Assembly: GCA_001599715.1 (NCBI GenBank) | Contig: BCHU01000006.1 | Coordinates: 529,677 to 593,676, forward strand | Direction of reading: 5' to 3' | Source: Phaeotremella fagi | Lineage: Eukaryota > Basidiomycota > Tremellomycetes > Tremellales > Phaeotremellaceae | DNA: 64,000 bases | Shown here: piece by piece, positions 26,231 to 37,046 of the stretch | Layout: each line of letters opens with the position of its first letter | How positions within the stretch are numbered: the stretch's first letter is position 1 | The notes under the pieces: model-generated | What the model was told of the DNA's origin: nothing | Databases searched by the model: none | Seen by the model: the letters and a program-made list of their open reading frames with translations, nothing else | Position numbers and translations under genes: made by a program

Positions 26231-26626
26231 CTATTTCTTAGAAACCTCACAAGTCAGGAAGGTCTGTCTACTACTGACTTTGATAGCTCTCCTGAAAAAG
26301 AAGTCTAAAGCACTTTCATTCTCCATCTGGTAAGGTGGTCCGGAACCCTGAATCTCATCACCGTCTTTTGATTCGATAACTGAGATCTCGAGATCATCAT
26401 GGCGGGGACCAATAGGTCTGACTGTACCATTTGCTACTGTGAAGAGTTGTTTCTCTGGGAACAGGGTTTTGAGCGTTGAGAGCGTTCCATCATCGAGATT
26501 GGATATATCTGAAAATGATGTGAATTCGTAGGTGGTTTGTAAACCTCCACCTACTGTGCTTCGAGTTGCTTCGATTTTGAAGCTGTTCTGAGAAATTGGG
26601 TTAGTGGATGATTTATCTTCTGTCAT
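26231..26626 (-). CDS. Unknown small protein, tandem family copy 1
   Basis: A single exon of 131 residues, intracellular-looking, with no signal peptide or membrane segment. Blocks shared with the next gene: MTE.S..NP at the start, F.IEAT, TSF..IS.LD..TLS.L..LF, ISVI, FF.RR, and a final SSR...LTC.V. I recognise no family. The spacing of hydrophobic positions suggests a small alpha/beta domain. It is the first of three related minus-strand genes between the siderophore transporter and the permease, a layout typical of a lineage-specific tandem expansion. Confidence 0.65.
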   Translation of the reverse strand: MTEDKSSTNPISQNSFKIEATRSTVGGGLQTTYEFTSFSDISNLDDGTLSTLKTLFPEKQLFTVANGTVRPIGPRHDDLEISVIESKDGDEIQGSGPPYQMENESALDFFFRRAIKVSSRQTFLTCEVSKK

Positions 26627-26976
26627 TGGACTGTCTTTTTAAAGTTTTTGAATGTATATGATAGGTGGTTAATGTGGGAAATTACTGTAGTGGTTTGTTC
26701 TTCTTCTTAAGTGATAGTACTGAATACTCCACAAAGAAGGCTAGCAGACCGTTGTACGATTCTTTGTCATGATTTCTCTCAAGTTTTCAAAGGCAAAGCC
26801 TTCGTTCGATATCGGGAGTTGCAGAAATAACTAACATATTGTACATACTCATTTCCTCTTTACAATAACGCAACCCTTTCATTACAACGCCTCGAATTTT
26901 AAATCAGAAGCCACCTCTTTCCCCTTTTCCCTTTCTGTTCCATCACAAGTGCACCCCACACTACGAATATCTTAAA
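26627..26976. other. Spacer between tandem copies 1 and 2
   Basis: About 350 bp holding the promoter of copy 1 and the 3' flank of copy 2. Nothing else seen. Confidence 0.5.
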
Positions 26977-27393
26977 TCAACGGTCTGATCCCTCTGTTCG
27001 TTCTGCACGGACTGAACAAGTGAGATTAACCCGATGTGAACTCATACTATCAACGTATCGACGAACAGAAAAATGAAATTCACATTCGTTTGCTTGAGAT
27101 GTAACCACCTCCTGTTCTTTCGACTGAAGGTCTTCAATCTTGATAACAGAAATAAATAAGCCTGATGACCGTCCTTCATCTAACCCGAGGATGTTTTCAC
27201 CATCAGCAATAGTGAAATACATGTTCTTGACGAATAGCTCGTTCAGTCGTGAGAGTGTGTTGAGGTCGATCTCTGAGATACGTTCAAATGAGGTGGTGGC
27301 GTATATCTGTGGGTTGGTAGGCTTGGTGGTGGTGGTAGCTTCAACGATGAAATCACCTAATGAGGGGGGGTTCATCGTTGATGATTCGGTCAT
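26977..27393 (-). CDS. Unknown small protein, tandem family copy 2
   Basis: Single exon of 138 residues, clearly paralogous to copy 1 over its whole length: MTESSTMNPPSLGDFIVEAT, TTSFERISEIDLNTLSRLNELF, GLFISVIKIEDL, FHFSVRRYVDSMSSHRVNLTC. No known domain, signal peptide or membrane segment. Its start lies only 19 bp from the stop of copy 3, so the two could share a transcript or copy 3 could be decayed. Function unknown. Confidence 0.65.
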   Translation of the reverse strand: MTESSTMNPPSLGDFIVEATTTTKPTNPQIYATTSFERISEIDLNTLSRLNELFVKNMYFTIADGENILGLDEGRSSGLFISVIKIEDLQSKEQEVVTSQANECEFHFSVRRYVDSMSSHRVNLTCSVRAERTEGSDR

Positions 27394-27412
27394 TCTCTAT
27401 TTGTCGTATTGA

Positions 27413-27729
27413 TCAAGAATGAAAAGTAGAAATGTGACAATAGAAGATCAACACAAAATCTCCAGTCTTCTGCTTCACCACTTGTCGTATGATAGGTAGT
27501 TCAATCTCCTTTGTTGAGCTTGAGTCGAGTTCACCGATCTCGATCAGACAAGTCTGAAACGAAGCGCCTTCATGGCTGGTCGGATAAACCGATAGCCTTT
27601 TAAAGAAGGGAGATTGCAATGGATTCAACAACTCGAGCAAATTCATCCAGTTGCTGTTAACTAAGAATGACTTCTGAGTACTCACACTCGAAGAGCAGCT
27701 ATAAAGGCTGTAGGTATGTCAGCAAACAT
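27413..27729 (-). CDS. Divergent third member of the tandem family (possibly decayed)
   Basis: One continuous frame begins at 27685, but an ATG at 27729 (MFADIPTAFIAALR) joined across a 32-nt GTGAGT...CAG intron aligns better with copies 1 and 2. The aligned pieces are a TxF...L..L...L.P start, FQTCLIEIGELDSSSTKEIE against LFISVIKIEDL..., and VVKQKTGDFVLIFYC against YVDSMSSHRVNLTCSV. Similarity is weak but collinear. It lacks the N-terminal MTE...NP block. Either a fast-diverging copy or a pseudogene; the short intron is below the usual size here. Confidence 0.4.
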
Positions 27730-28074
27730 CTTATCTCGATAGCCTTTCCACCACCTTTCCTCCTCTGGTACCTGTCGTTCGCCGATTGCTCGCGCCGGCT
27801 AACTCCTGAAATGAGTTAAAAGATTAACGGGATCAAAAAGTCGGTTTTGAGTCGCATGCTGATTTATTGGAATTTGGAATAATTGGATATTCTTATCGCT
27901 TACCAGGTTGGAAAATCATATTTTGACTCGACTTCTTTTGGGGATTGGTGTTTTATATTCTTTCTTTCTTCATATCTCACATATAATCAACACAATCATT
28001 TTGGACTGCATCCATAGAAAACCTAGAACTATAGAGGACTCGATTTAATTATAGACAGCACCCTTATCGCCACC
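27730..28074. promoter_or_regulatory. Divergent promoter region, small gene / permease
   Basis: About 345 bp upstream of the permease. The permease ATG sits in an ideal context, GCCACCATGG (28071-28080 region). No other site recognised. Confidence 0.45.
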
Positions 28075-30049
28075 ATGGTTCTCCCATACGTATCAGATCT
28101 ACAACCAGAAACGGAAGAATCTAAAGATAGAACATCGACACCATATGATGAAGAGTATGCTTTACCTACTGCAACCCGTCGGAATGGTGTTTTGGGGGTT
28201 ATGCAGAAAGGAATGGACGTTTTAGTTGAGCATGGTGTTGAAGAACGGGGGATCGTACCTCGACCCGAAGATGTAAGTTTTTAGTTTTTACTTGATGCAG
28301 TCGATTGTTGACAGATTTAAAGGAAAGAGAAACTCTTACTTGGAGATCTTACATTCCTCAATTCACACTTTGGGCTGCGTTCAATACCAACATCCTTACA
28401 GTGAGTTAATGATCTGTCCTCAACAGAGATTTCTTATTGCTCACACGACAAAACAGTTTTCAGAGGGAATGCTCGGTCCTACATTGTTCGAACTACCTTT
28501 TAGCACATGTGTAGGCTGTATCATAGGATTTACAGCGTTCGCTTGTCTACCTGTTGCTTATCTTGCTACCAATGGACCTAAAACGGGAATGAGACAGATG
28601 GTGCAAGCAAGATTCGCTTTAGGGTCAGTTAACGCTAGTTAGAAAAAAAAGACATTAACTGAAATACCACTTTTTACAGATTCTTCCCAGCGTTGTTCTT
28701 TGGTTTACTCAACTGTATCACCCTGGTTGGTTTCTTGTCTTTAACCGTCATCCTTGGTGGTCAGAGTTTATCACTTGCTTCCAATAACAGTATGTCATGG
28801 ACAGTTGGTATTGTTGTTGTAGCTGCTATTTCCCTTCTCGTGAGTTGGAGTGATGGTATCGACCTCCAGCTAACTCTCAATCACAGCTCTCCTTCACTGG
28901 TCTTCGCGCTTTACACATTTTCTCTTTGACCTCATTCCCAGTCATCCTTATCCTCTACATTGTTCTCGTCGGAGTTACAGGTTCTCAACTACCTCTTGCT
29001 GTTGCTGAGGCAGTTCAGGAAGCTACTGAAGTTACTGCTAGTGGTGTTTTGGGATATGGATCTAGTTTGATTGGATTCACCATTAGTTATTCGGCTATTG
29101 CTAGTGATTTCGTAAGTTTTCTTTCATCTACTCACATTCGCCAACTAACATATATAGACAACAACCTTACCAGCTAACACACCACGTTTCAAACTTTTCG
29201 CCTGTGTCTTCCTAGGTCTCTTTTTACCTATCGTCCTCATCCAGATATTCGGTGCAGCATGTCAAGCAGCAGCCTTCTCAATTCCAGATTGGGATGACGC
29301 ATCTTATGTTGGTGTCCCAAATCTCTTGTTCGCAATGTGCGGTTCAGGTGGTGTCGCTAGATTCGTCATGGTTCTATTCTGTTTCAGTGTCGTCGCCAAC
29401 ACCGCCCCAACGATTTACAGTTGTGGTTTAAGTGGACAAGTCGCTATCCCTTATTTGGTTAGGATCCCTCGTTATTTCTTAGCTATCGTTGTTTCAGCTA
29501 TTTATCTTCCTATCGCTGTAAGTCATTCAACTTCAACATATTGATCATGTACTAAATCAAGATGATAGATCGTTGGAGCCGATCATTTCTATACTGCACT
29601 ATCGAATTTCTTATCGGTCTTAGCGTATTGGACGGCGATCTACATCCCACAAGTCCTTATCGAACCGTTACTATTCCGTAACCCAGTCTCGCAAAAGACA
29701 TATCCTCTAGATGTATGGGATAACTTAAGGAAATTGCCTATAGGGTTTGCTAGTGTTATTTCAGTTTGTTGTGTGAGTTGAATCATAATCGTGAACTGCA
29801 CGAACATTTAACTGATGCACAAATAATAGGGTGTTCCAGTGGTTGCAGCTGGAATGTCGCAAACTTGGTGGACTGGGTGGATCGCAGCAGCTATTCCAGG
29901 TGGATAGTGAGTACTTCGTTGAGTGTTTATTGAAGACTCGCTGATGGAATTGTTGCAGCGGAGACGTCGCTTTCGAACTTACTTTTGTCGTTGTAACTCT
30001 CGTATTCATACCGGTTAGATATCTGGAAAGGAGGTTTACAGGGAGATAA
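28075..30049 (+). CDS. FCY2: Cytosine/purine permease (NCS1 family, Fcy2-like)
   Basis: Fcy2-type carriers import cytosine, adenine and related bases with protons at the plasma membrane and are the usual entry route for 5-fluorocytosine. The N-terminus contains GVEERGIVPRPED, as in the family. The next exon must be read as DLKERETLTWRSYIPQF then LWAAFNTNILT, which joins to FSEGMLGPTLFELPFSTC, the first transmembrane hairpin. Further conserved blocks: ACLPVAYLATNGPKTGMRQMV, QARFALGFFPALFFGLLNC, GLRALHIF, YSAIASDF, NTAPTIYSCGLSGQ and FLSVLAYWTAIYIPQVLIE. Twelve hydrophobic segments, about eight introns. The end is basic (RYLERRFTGR). Exact base specificity is not readable. Confidence 0.9.
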
Positions 30050-30483
30050 GGAGACGCGTTTTCAATCTAGTAACTTATAACCTATTCTTATATATATGCA
30101 TGTCTATAGTCGTATCCAGATACATACTCTTTGATTCCTCTGATTAAAATCCAGTCCCATTCGATTCCTTCCGTTGACGGATACCCGATTGAATGAATCG
30201 TCTTTTACGCGCAGAGTACGACGTCATCGTGGACGAGTATTGTTACTTACACTTAGAGCCAAGGAATGAGTATGCTGTGAATGAATTACTATACCATTAC
30301 TGTTAATATACATCTTAACTAATTCATCCTACACTATCATATATCTACGAATGATCACTCTAATTACCTGTATATAGTCCACACATACACGTTGTATCAC
30401 ACAGCACCAAAACACACAACTAAGAAAACGTGAATCATCCACCTAAACTCAAAAACCTAAACCTCCCATCCAAAACGCCAAAA
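30050..30483. other. Intergenic region, permease 3' flank and DGAT2 promoter
   Basis: AT-rich, with short TATATA runs near 30091 and A/C-rich sequence before the next ATG. No gene recognised. Confidence 0.5.
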
Positions 30484-32493
30484 ATGACCTCCGACATCGA
30501 ACTACCCAAAAACGAAGAAGGTCTAAGACAAAGACCAACACGCTCATCCTCAAGAAACAACAACACCACCACTACCACCAGTTCGTCACCGAATGGAATC
30601 AACAGACGAAAATCCAAAGGAAAGAAGAAGGATGCACCGGCTGGTATTGGGATCAGTAACAATGGATTGGCGGGGATGAGGGAACGTATTAAATCGCCTT
30701 TGATGGATATGGGGAAATTCGCTTTACCTAATCTACCTGATTTGAAGGGTGTCGAGGTTCAGTGAGTCGTGTTTTGTGTTCTCGAATTTGTGGTTGGGTA
30801 ACACTTAAATCATCTATTCTAGATTCGCACCACTTCATATTCCACCGCATAGACGATTCCAAACTGCAGCTGTAGCACTTTGGGCTCTACTCTTACCTAT
30901 ATGCTTGATAGCTTTCTTGTTACTAGCGTGAGTAGTTTTGTGAATGACTTTCTTGATAGATCACTGATATATATTGGTTCCAGATCGTTCCCACCATTTT
31001 GGATTGTTTTGATCCCATATTGCGTTTGGATTCAGTATGATAACGCTCCTGATTGGGGTGGGAGACCTAAAGAATGGGCTAGACATAGTCCCATTTGGAA
31101 ATATTTCGCTCGTAAGTGAAGATCTTTCACTGTCGTTTAAACTTGATATTTACCTAATTATATATTTTAGAATATTACCCTTGCAGGTTCGTTTTCATTT
31201 TTGTGTGATAGTAACAGGAGACTGATGCTAAGACCGCTCTTCTAGTATTGTACGAGTAAGTTATTCGCATTGAGATCAGATTGAATTCTTACTGATGCCG
31301 ACTCTAGGAAGCAGATCTACCCCCTGACAGACCTTATTTGTTTGGTTATCATCCTCATGGAATTATTGGAATGTACGTCAATCTCCTGTCGATTTCAGGA
31401 TTCTTAACTCACCATGAACTTTAGGGGAGCATTCGCAACATTCGCAACGGAAGGAACAGGATTCTCGAATTATTTCCCAGGAATAAAACCCCATCTCTTA
31501 ACCTTAGGTACCTAAACCCCATTCCCATCCATTCAATCCTAACACTACATTTAGAATCAAATTTCAAAATCCCATTATACAGAGAATTAATCATGTTACA
31601 CGGAATCTCATCAGTCTCCAAAGCAGCTTGTGCGAACATTCTTTCCTTGGGTCCAGGGAACGCTATAGCGATAGTTGTCGGTGGAGCTGCTGAGAGTTTA
31701 GCTGCTCATCCTGGAACTAACGATTTGACTTTACGCAAACGATTTGGATTTATCAAGATGGCTATTAGGGAGGGGGCGGATTTGGTTCCTGTTTTCTCGT
31801 TTGGTGAGAATGATGTAAGTTCTGTCCTTTGGTTTCATAATGCAGTTGACTTATTCGATTTTAGATATATGATCAATTGTATGTTTCTTTTCTTGCAGTC
31901 TCTTGGGATGGAATTGGAGATTTGACAATGGCAGGGCAAACGCAAAAGGATCAACTGTTTATACGCTGCAGAAGAAATTCCAGAAAGCTTTTGGGTTTAC
32001 TTTGCCACTTTTCCATGGACGAGGGTGAGTGGGGTTGTTAATTAGAAGATGGTCTTATTGATTATCGACTTAGATTATTCAATTGTACGTTAAACACTGT
32101 CGACGGGAATACTGTAAACTAATCGTGATTGACTCAGATAATTACGGTTTAATGGTATGTCCTCCCCTTTTTGCCATGAACAACCAAAACCTAACCCAAC
32201 CCAGCCCTTCCGTCATCCAATAGTATCAGTCGGTAAGTCCTCAATCCAAACTCAGAAGATCAATCTCTAAAACCCAACCCCAACACAGTCGGATCCCCAA
32301 TCCACGTGAAGAAAGATCCGAAACCAACCGAAAGTCAAGTCCAAGAAGTTCAACAGCAATATATTGCAGAGTTGATGAGGTACGTGTTGGGTTGGGGATT
32401 TGGATCTGGACTGACGATTTGGTTAGGATTTGGGATAAATATAAAGACGTTTATGCTAAGAATAGGACTAGGGAATTGACTTTGGTTGAGTGA
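30484..32493 (+). CDS. DGA1: Diacylglycerol O-acyltransferase 2
   Basis: Makes triacylglycerol from diacylglycerol and acyl-CoA at the ER/lipid-droplet surface. The N-terminus is a polar, Ser/Asn-rich tail (residues 1-90), then FAPLHIPPHRRFQTAAVALWA and two membrane helices. The catalytic HPHG motif is present (YLFGYHPHGIIGMGAFATF), as are NYFPGIKPHLLTL, FKIPLYRELIMLHGISS, IVVGGAAESL, KRFGFIKMAIREGADLVPVFSFGEND, LPLFHGRGLFN and GLMPFRHPIVSVVG. The segment before HPHG is carried by two micro-exons, 31171-31186 (16 nt) and 31246-31255 (10 nt), which give YYPC-SIVR-EADLPPD and close the frame. The intron after IYDQL is about 56 nt (GTATGT...GGCAG). The start is the first ATG in frame. Confidence 0.93.
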
Positions 32494-32819
32494 TTGGTTA
32501 GTTGGTGATTTGGATTTGGATTTGGATTTGGATTTGGATTTAGACATGAATGTATTATGTATCAACTCGTCGTGTTTGAGATATCTTGGTTGTTTTCGCA
32601 GATACTGCATGCAGTACTCGTTCGAGATAAGATTGAGGAGCTGATGAAGATTAGATTCGAGGCTGGTCAGAATCGAAATTTTGTCTTGGAGATACGAGTT
32701 TTAGACTGGATGTCTCATAGATATAGTACGAGAACAGGGTGATAGGAGTATTGAAGTTAAGTACAAAAACCTATCCAAATGATTTACCTGCTGTATTTCC
32801 TCCGATCAATTTTCGTAAA
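32494..32819. other. Intergenic region with GGATTT repeat
   Basis: DGAT2 3' flank and upstream region of the next gene. It contains a hexanucleotide (GGATTT) run at 32507-32541, about six units. Otherwise nothing recognised. Confidence 0.55.
32507..32541. repeat. (GGATTT)n microsatellite
   Basis: About six tandem hexamers just after the DGAT2 stop codon. Seen directly; likely in the 3' UTR. Confidence 0.8.
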
Positions 32820-33818
32820 ATGCAAAACGACACCCAAAATTCACTTGAGATCCACTATCAACCAAATCTTTCTAGCTATCAACCATTTGACCCAGACAGC
32901 GTCTCCGATAACCTCCCCCTCCCAGAATTGATACATGAAAATTCAACTTCTTCCATTGGTAGATCCTCAATCTCCTCTTCATCATCTATGAGCACTCAAT
33001 CGACTTGTCCGGGTAGGGATGAAAACGAAAACGACAGTGTACCTTGGTTCACCGATGACCACGACAAAGATCGTAGACGACCGTCGTTACCCCGTTTCCC
33101 ATGTTTTGATGGTAAAAAACCGAATATTTCTGGATTGAGGTTGGAATTGGAGAAGAGAGTTGATGTTGATGTTTGGGATTGGATGGATGGAAGTGCCCAT
33201 GCCCATGGGAGGGTTTCAACACCGTTCATCTTTGATCATCGATCTTCATCATTCTATTCAGAATCACGGTTCTCAAATAAGAATACCCAACCAACCATAC
33301 CTGAATCTCACGATGAGAATCCGGATGGAGAGATGATTCCAGTATATCAATTTCAAGATTCGTTGTCAACTTTGACGTCTTGTTCTAAACCCGTATTACT
33401 TGCTGAAATCAACGATTTGCAACTCTCACCTTCACCTTTCGAACTTCCCCGAAACTGTCTATTCGACACCGACTCTAAATTCGATTTTGATCAGGTCGTC
33501 CCGTTCCAATCATTATTACATGACGTTGAATTGATTATGAATTCGAAGGAAGAAGATAGGTCATCACCTACTAGAGGTAGGACCATTGATCGATATTCAT
33601 CTCCCCCGTCTTGTACTGTGAAGCTCAGTGGAAAAGCACAACAACCTACCAGCGATAGACCTAAAATAAATCGAAAATCTTCTTTAAGATATAGGAAGGA
33701 CAAGAGAATGATTCAGAATGACACGGATGTATATTTTCGACAGGTTGTTGGACCAGGACTTGAAGTTCAATTTGCTGATAGCATGATAACGGATCAGATT
33801 AATCCTTATTTCCCTTGA
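32820..33818 (+). CDS. Unknown Ser-rich protein, 332 residues
   Basis: A single open exon from the ATG at 32820. Upstream codons in the same frame lack an ATG. The product is polar and mostly disordered: a poly-Ser stretch (SSIGRSSISSSSSMS), charged runs (DDHDKDRRRPSLPRF), a possibly folded middle (LELEKRVDVDVWDWMDGSAHAHGR) and a basic patch near the end (RKSSLRYRKDKR). No signal peptide, membrane segment or known domain. Codon use looks coding, and length without introns is unusual here. Function unknown; it could also be one exon of a larger gene. Confidence 0.55.
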   Translation: MQNDTQNSLEIHYQPNLSSYQPFDPDSVSDNLPLPELIHENSTSSIGRSSISSSSSMSTQSTCPGRDENENDSVPWFTDDHDKDRRRPSLPRFPCFDGKKPNISGLRLELEKRVDVDVWDWMDGSAHAHGRVSTPFIFDHRSSSFYSESRFSNKNTQPTIPESHDENPDGEMIPVYQFQDSLSTLTSCSKPVLLAEINDLQLSPSPFELPRNCLFDTDSKFDFDQVVPFQSLLHDVELIMNSKEEDRSSPTRGRTIDRYSSPPSCTVKLSGKAQQPTSDRPKINRKSSLRYRKDKRMIQNDTDVYFRQVVGPGLEVQFADSMITDQINPYFP

Positions 33819-33938
33819 ATGGTTATCGAACTTGATGTAGATGTTAAGGTATGACTGGCTTGAATGATTGAATTAGTAACGTAGATGTAGATAGATCAAT
33901 AAACACCATGCAATAAATGAACAACAAATACTTGTACA

Positions 33939-35500
33939 TCAGTTTTCACCATTAACCAAGGTCGTCCTTTCATCAGCGACAACGAGACCTTCAATCGGAT
34001 TTCCAAAATCATCAATCCCTAATCTAGCTTGACGTCTTTTCCAGAGCAAGCAAATGACCTATATAATCAAGTTTGTTTCTTGTGGTCAATCTCATCGTTC
34101 ACCATAATCAGCAGTGAGACTTACCAACAAAGCACCCTGCATCAAACCAGTCACCGCATAAGCTAACCAACTTGTCCAATCTGTTCCCTCTCTCAACACC
34201 AGACTCGTTACGAATAACACACTTCCTGGAACTTGGATGGCCATAGTTCCTAAACTCAATACACCTACTAAACCTGATTTATAGGTTTTATGGATTTGAG
34301 GTGCGTATTGGAGAACTGCTAACGCTGTAGCTGAGAGACCTAGGAAGGTGGCTAGCAATCGTAGAAGAGGATGTGGGGGTTTGGTTGTTGGTAGTATCAG
34401 TAGAAGAGCCAAGGATAGAAGTAGGAGTAAGATTCTGTGGTGATGTTAGATATGGAATGCGATTTTGGAGAGACTTACAGATGGACTGCTACTAAGACAC
34501 CCAATGTCACTGCTAGTCTCCATTCCGGTGTCGTCTCCAAATGTGGATGGGGTTTGGCCGTTCCATTGGGGTTTTCAGAGGTAGATGCAGGATCTTCTGG
34601 AACACTGGTGTCGGTTGCTTCGAGAGCGGAATATCGAGTTGTTGATGGGATAGGAAGTGTTTGATGATATTTCAAATGAAGGGGGAAATAGATTAAATAT
34701 AGCACAAGGCTGTACTAGGTGTTAGCATCTCATATGATCAAACTCCCGGTTTACGTACATGATCGTAAACAAGAGCCATTGTAAGGTGACCTGATAGAAT
34801 CCTAGGAGATTTTCAAAACATGATCCAAAGCTCTGCAACGTAATAGCAATAAGTACGGCCTCCAGATTGCAGAGAAAGGGAGTGTTTTGGATGTATAGTA
34901 AGGACTCACAAGTATTCGACAACACTGGAACAAAGGCCATTGAACGATAAGGATGTTGAGCATACCTGAAGCAGAAGAAGTAGCTCCGAGAAGGAGGTAC
35001 CACTGAGGTATTCAAGATCAACACGTATTGTGTTGAAAACGTCTAGCTTACTGGTGAGAACCCTTCTGACGATTTAGTAGATATTATTCTGATATGCTAG
35101 ACGGCTGTCAGCTAGGACTTTGATACCAAGATAATAGCTGACCTGAGGTAGATAACTTATTATCAAACCTGTGCATAGACCTAGAGAGAGGACTAGGGTT
35201 GGTATGTCGTGAGTCTTTTGAGCTGTCAGTCTCATTTCTGGTTATCTGAGTATGGGTGTCATTGGTACTCACATTTGGACATTGTTCTATTGGGGGAGGT
35301 GAGATCATGCTGATGTTGGTGTTGATTTGAATGCAATAACAAGAACAACGAAACGCAGCAAGCAACAACATGTTAAACATGGAGACCCCAGATATGAAAG
35401 CGGGAGCAAAATCAACACACCTGAGTGCCACTAGCAAATCCAACCAAATGCCGATAAATTCCGATCCACTCGAAATCCAAAACTGGATTAAAATGTCCAT
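33939..35500 (-). CDS. PQ-loop (SLC66-like) membrane protein
   Basis: A seven-helix protein with two PQ-loop motifs. The first is in LGLCTGLIISYLPQ, the second in AVLQYAPQIHKTYKSGLVG, with the paired Pro-Gln turns that define the family. Other segments: SSASGMLNILIVQWPLFQ, LQWLLFTIMYV, FLGLSATALAVL, GTMAIQVPGSVLFVTSLVL and WLAYAVTGLMQGALLVI. Fungal members include vacuolar basic-amino-acid exporters and uncharacterised Golgi/vacuole proteins, so the substrate is open. The polar loop between helices (TSVPEDPASTSENPNG) is species-specific. The start region near 35400-35500 is uncertain: either the frame is continuous from MDILIQFWISS or a short intron follows LVAL. The end is ERTTLVNGEN at 33939. 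Confidence 0.78.
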
Positions 35501-35539
35501 CTCAAATTTCCTTCGTCTTCAACCAACAAATTCTTTAAA

Positions 35540-36217
35540 ATGGTAGGTTATCCGTTTACAAAGATGGTCAATATCTACGTCAACTAACAACGCCCATCAC
35601 TCTAGGCTCCCAAGAAAGTTCGTGCCCCACAAGAAGCCGCTGTTTCACTCGGTCCTAACGTTGCTGAGGGTGAAAACGTCTTTGGCGTTGCTCACATCTT
35701 CGCTTCGTGAGTTGGAAAATTTATTATTCTAATACTGCTTACTTTTGCTGATACACACTGTTCTTTAGATTCAACGACACCTTCGTCCACGTCACTGATC
35801 TTTCTGGAAAGGAAACCATCTCCCGTGTCACTGGTGGTATGAAAGTTAAGGCTGATCGTGATGAATCATCTGTAAGTTGAATTTCTAATTATAGGATCAT
35901 CAATCATTCTCTAAGAACACGATTGATGATATCAAACCACATTTTCAACCTCATACTAACCCCCCAAATAGCCTTACGCCGCCATGTTAGCTGCTCAAGA
36001 CGTTGCCCAAAAATGTAAAGAAGTTGGTATCACCGCTCTCCACATCAAACTCCGTGCTACTGGTGGTACCGGTACCAAACAACCCGGTCCAGGTGGTCAA
36101 GCCGCTCTCCGTGCCCTCGCTCGTGCAGGTATGAAGATCGGTCGTATCGAAGATGTTACCCCAGTTCCATCTGATTCCACCAGAAGAAAGGGTGGTAGAC
36201 GTGGTAGAAGATTGTAG
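35540..36217 (+). CDS. RPS14: 40S ribosomal protein S14 (uS11)
   Basis: Cytosolic small-subunit protein of the platform near the mRNA exit. The first coding exon is just the three bases of the ATG (35540-35542), followed by a 63-nt intron ending CTCTAG at 35605. The reading then continues [19 protein letters not shown]. Later exons give [50 protein letters not shown], and the C-terminal [20 protein letters not shown] ... [11 protein letters not shown]. Sequence is near-invariant for uS11. Codons are C-rich, as expected for high expression. Confidence 0.97.
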
Positions 36218-37046
36218 ATTGTCGAAAAAAGGAGTTTTTGGTGGTTGGTTCAGGATTTTGTTATTGGTTTAAAATTTCCCTCCGATCATTTCTTCATTCG
36301 TTCTTTTGTTCACAATCTCACAATTCCTCTTCACAATGTCGCTAGATAGCACGCATATATTTTCTTTAGTTAGTAATAGCAATGGTCAATATCCCGTGGC
36401 TCGTCCTTGTGCGGTTGTTTTCTTCAAATTCTGTTGCAGATTCGCTGAGAAAGCTTTTTTGCATGAGCCCACACACCAATGGACGGACAAAAGTAGTGCG
36501 CTCCATTTCAGTTGGGATGAAAATTTGATGCGAAAGTTGAAAGTTTATTTCTTAGTGGACCGGTCTCCAAGAAGCTTCATGGTTTGTGGATATCTAAGAC
36601 ATGAGATCTTAATGCTAAAGTCTATACAATGTTGGCATTTGAAGATATTCCACTGAATACTACTTGCACCAAATGTGCCTCGGCCGAAGACTACACTAAA
36701 CGTCGCCACTGAATTTATTTCGTTGTCATTGTGCCACCACTTTTGTCATTATTATATCACTCTTGAAATCTTGGACAACACTCAACATAGACCAGTATAG
36801 TATAGAGAGGAATTACTTTAATGTCCCCACTTGTATCAAATATAAATAGACTGTAACATCACTCCAAAACAGTAACCAAGGGAACGAACGTGAACCCAAA
36901 AGCAACCGAAAGGCATCGTCGACGTCAACAACATTATTACTCAGCAACACTACCTTTCCTCAACGACGCCTTCCAAGTGAACTGACCTTTGGTAACTGCA
37001 CTCACTTTAATCTTCTTCATATCATTCTACATTACACACTGCCAAA
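36218..37046. other. Intergenic region, RPS14 3' flank and CCC2 promoter
   Basis: About 830 bp. A TATA-like TATAAATA lies at 36841-36848, some 200 bp before the CCC2 start. A 116-codon open frame near 36306 lacks any signature and overlaps the likely RPS14 3' UTR. Nothing else recognised. Confidence 0.5.

Noticed and set aside
31818..31930. Frame continuing through the DGAT2 exon end (WDGIGDLTMAG...)
   Set aside because: The 56-nt GTATGT...GGCAG intron restores the family sequence (IYDQL-ANAKGSTVY); read-through ends in a stop.
36306..36656. 116-codon frame after RPS14
   Set aside because: No domain, poor start context, lies in the likely 3' UTR and intergenic DNA.
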